From positions 434,001 to 498,000 of the forward strand of contig NZ_AFII01000002.1 of the NCBI RefSeq assembly GCF_000214475.1: 64,000 bases of DNA, read 5' to 3'. Source of the DNA: Parvimonas sp. oral taxon 110 str. F0139 (GTDB lineage Bacteria > Bacillota > Clostridia > Tissierellales > Peptoniphilaceae). Made by a program: the position numbers and the translations under genes. The notes beneath the pieces were generated by a model, which saw only the letters and a program-made list of their open reading frames with translations, did not search any database and was not told where the DNA came from. Below are positions 63,746 to 64,000 of this stretch, one piece after another (position 1 is the stretch's first letter; every line of letters starts with the position of its first letter).

Positions 63746-63751
63746 ACTCCC

Positions 63752-64000
63752 TTAGTTATTTTCATATATATTTTCTAAAAATTTATAAATATCAAGATAA
63801 ACTTTATCTTTATCAATTTCATTTAAAACTTCATGACGCATTTGTGCATAAAGTTTTATTTTTATATTTTTAATCCGACTTTTTTATATTTTCTATAACC
63901 CTTTAAAACTCCTTTTCCATAACCACCAACAGGATCAGCTTTACCTGAAATAAATAAAATCGGTAATTTTTTCTTTATTTTTTCAATATTATTTTTATTA
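63752..64000 (-). pseudogene. Alpha/beta hydrolase (lysophospholipase-like), 3' part only, frameshifted
   Basis: The C-terminal part of a serine hydrolase entering from the right edge. The frame gives LPILFISGKADPVGGYGKGV and LKGYRKYKKVGLKI, then a stop. One extra base in the short A/T run at 63867-63871 restores NIKIKLYAQMRHEVLNEIDK and DKVYLDIYKFLENIYENN to TAA 63752. FISGKADPVGGYG carries the catalytic Asp and MRHEVLNE the catalytic His of Ser-Asp-His lysophospholipases/monoglyceride lipases. The Ser motif lies outside the window. Confidence 0.72.

Overview
The window comes from a very AT-rich (roughly 28-30% GC by eye) low-GC Gram-positive anaerobe. The sporadic gene set (two-subunit glycine decarboxylase GcvPA/GcvPB, trimeric [FeFe]-hydrogenase HydABC, AzlCD, PepF, strong AGGAGG ribosome-binding sites, some TTG starts) and the overall style fit the Tissierellia/Peptoniphilaceae, most like Parvimonas; this placement is inference from gene content, not a search result.

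Layout. 1-4.2 kb: end of a flavodoxin/ferredoxin gene, then a glutamate:GABA antiporter/glutamate decarboxylase pair (gadC, gadB), both with a single-base frameshift. 4.5-12.1 kb (minus strand): a type I restriction-modification operon hsdM-hsdS-(third TRD)-ADP-ribosylglycohydrolase-hsdR. Its specificity gene carries a G9 tract between TRD1 and TRD2 and a (CA)15 tract between TRD2 and an out-of-frame third TRD, which is the architecture of a slippage-driven specificity switch. 12.2-16.6 kb: GNAT acetyltransferase and a MacB/LolD-like ABC exporter with a coiled-coil permease. 16.9-23.2 kb: small P-loop protein, unknown protein, radA, malic enzyme, M20 amidohydrolase, YczE-like membrane protein. 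23.2-29.9 kb: 88-bp tandem promoter/hairpin repeats, dnaX, two tandem serpin-like lipoproteins, ybaB, recR, azlC, azlD. 30-44 kb: pepF, a secreted unknown, brnQ, rpsD, an SDR reductase, hpf, a lipoprotein, uppP, queT, an AhpD-like protein, FNT channel plus ModE-like regulator, DUF948/YtxH envelope-stress pair, a probable 6S RNA, an ATP-NAD kinase. 44.7-49.8 kb: gcvT-gcvPA-gcvPB and an old-yellow-enzyme reductase. 50.2-52 kb: three membrane/PH-like proteins. 52.4-62.9 kb: alanine symporter, ABC-F ATPase, siderophore-type binding lipoprotein, hydCBA hydrogenase operon, AzgA purine permease under a ykkC-family riboswitch. The right edge has a broken SAP/DUF6434-like gene and the end of an alpha/beta hydrolase.

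Metabolically the window describes an amino-acid and peptide fermenter: amino-acid import (BrnQ, AGCS) and branched-chain export (AzlCD), peptide cleavage (PepF, M20), glycine cleavage, malate oxidation and H2 disposal by a bifurcating-type hydrogenase.

Two non-coding families stand out. One is a dispersed MITE-like element with covarying terminal hairpins at 4.3, 20.7-21.2 and 36.5-36.8 kb. The other is a pair of five-copy 67-bp tandem arrays at 39.0 and 49.85 kb, each placed directly after a rho-independent terminator. A caution: at least nine genes have one or more -1 frameshifts, and every one lies in an A/T homopolymer of 5-7 bases. That pattern suggests base-calling error more than biology, so those genes may be intact in the organism.
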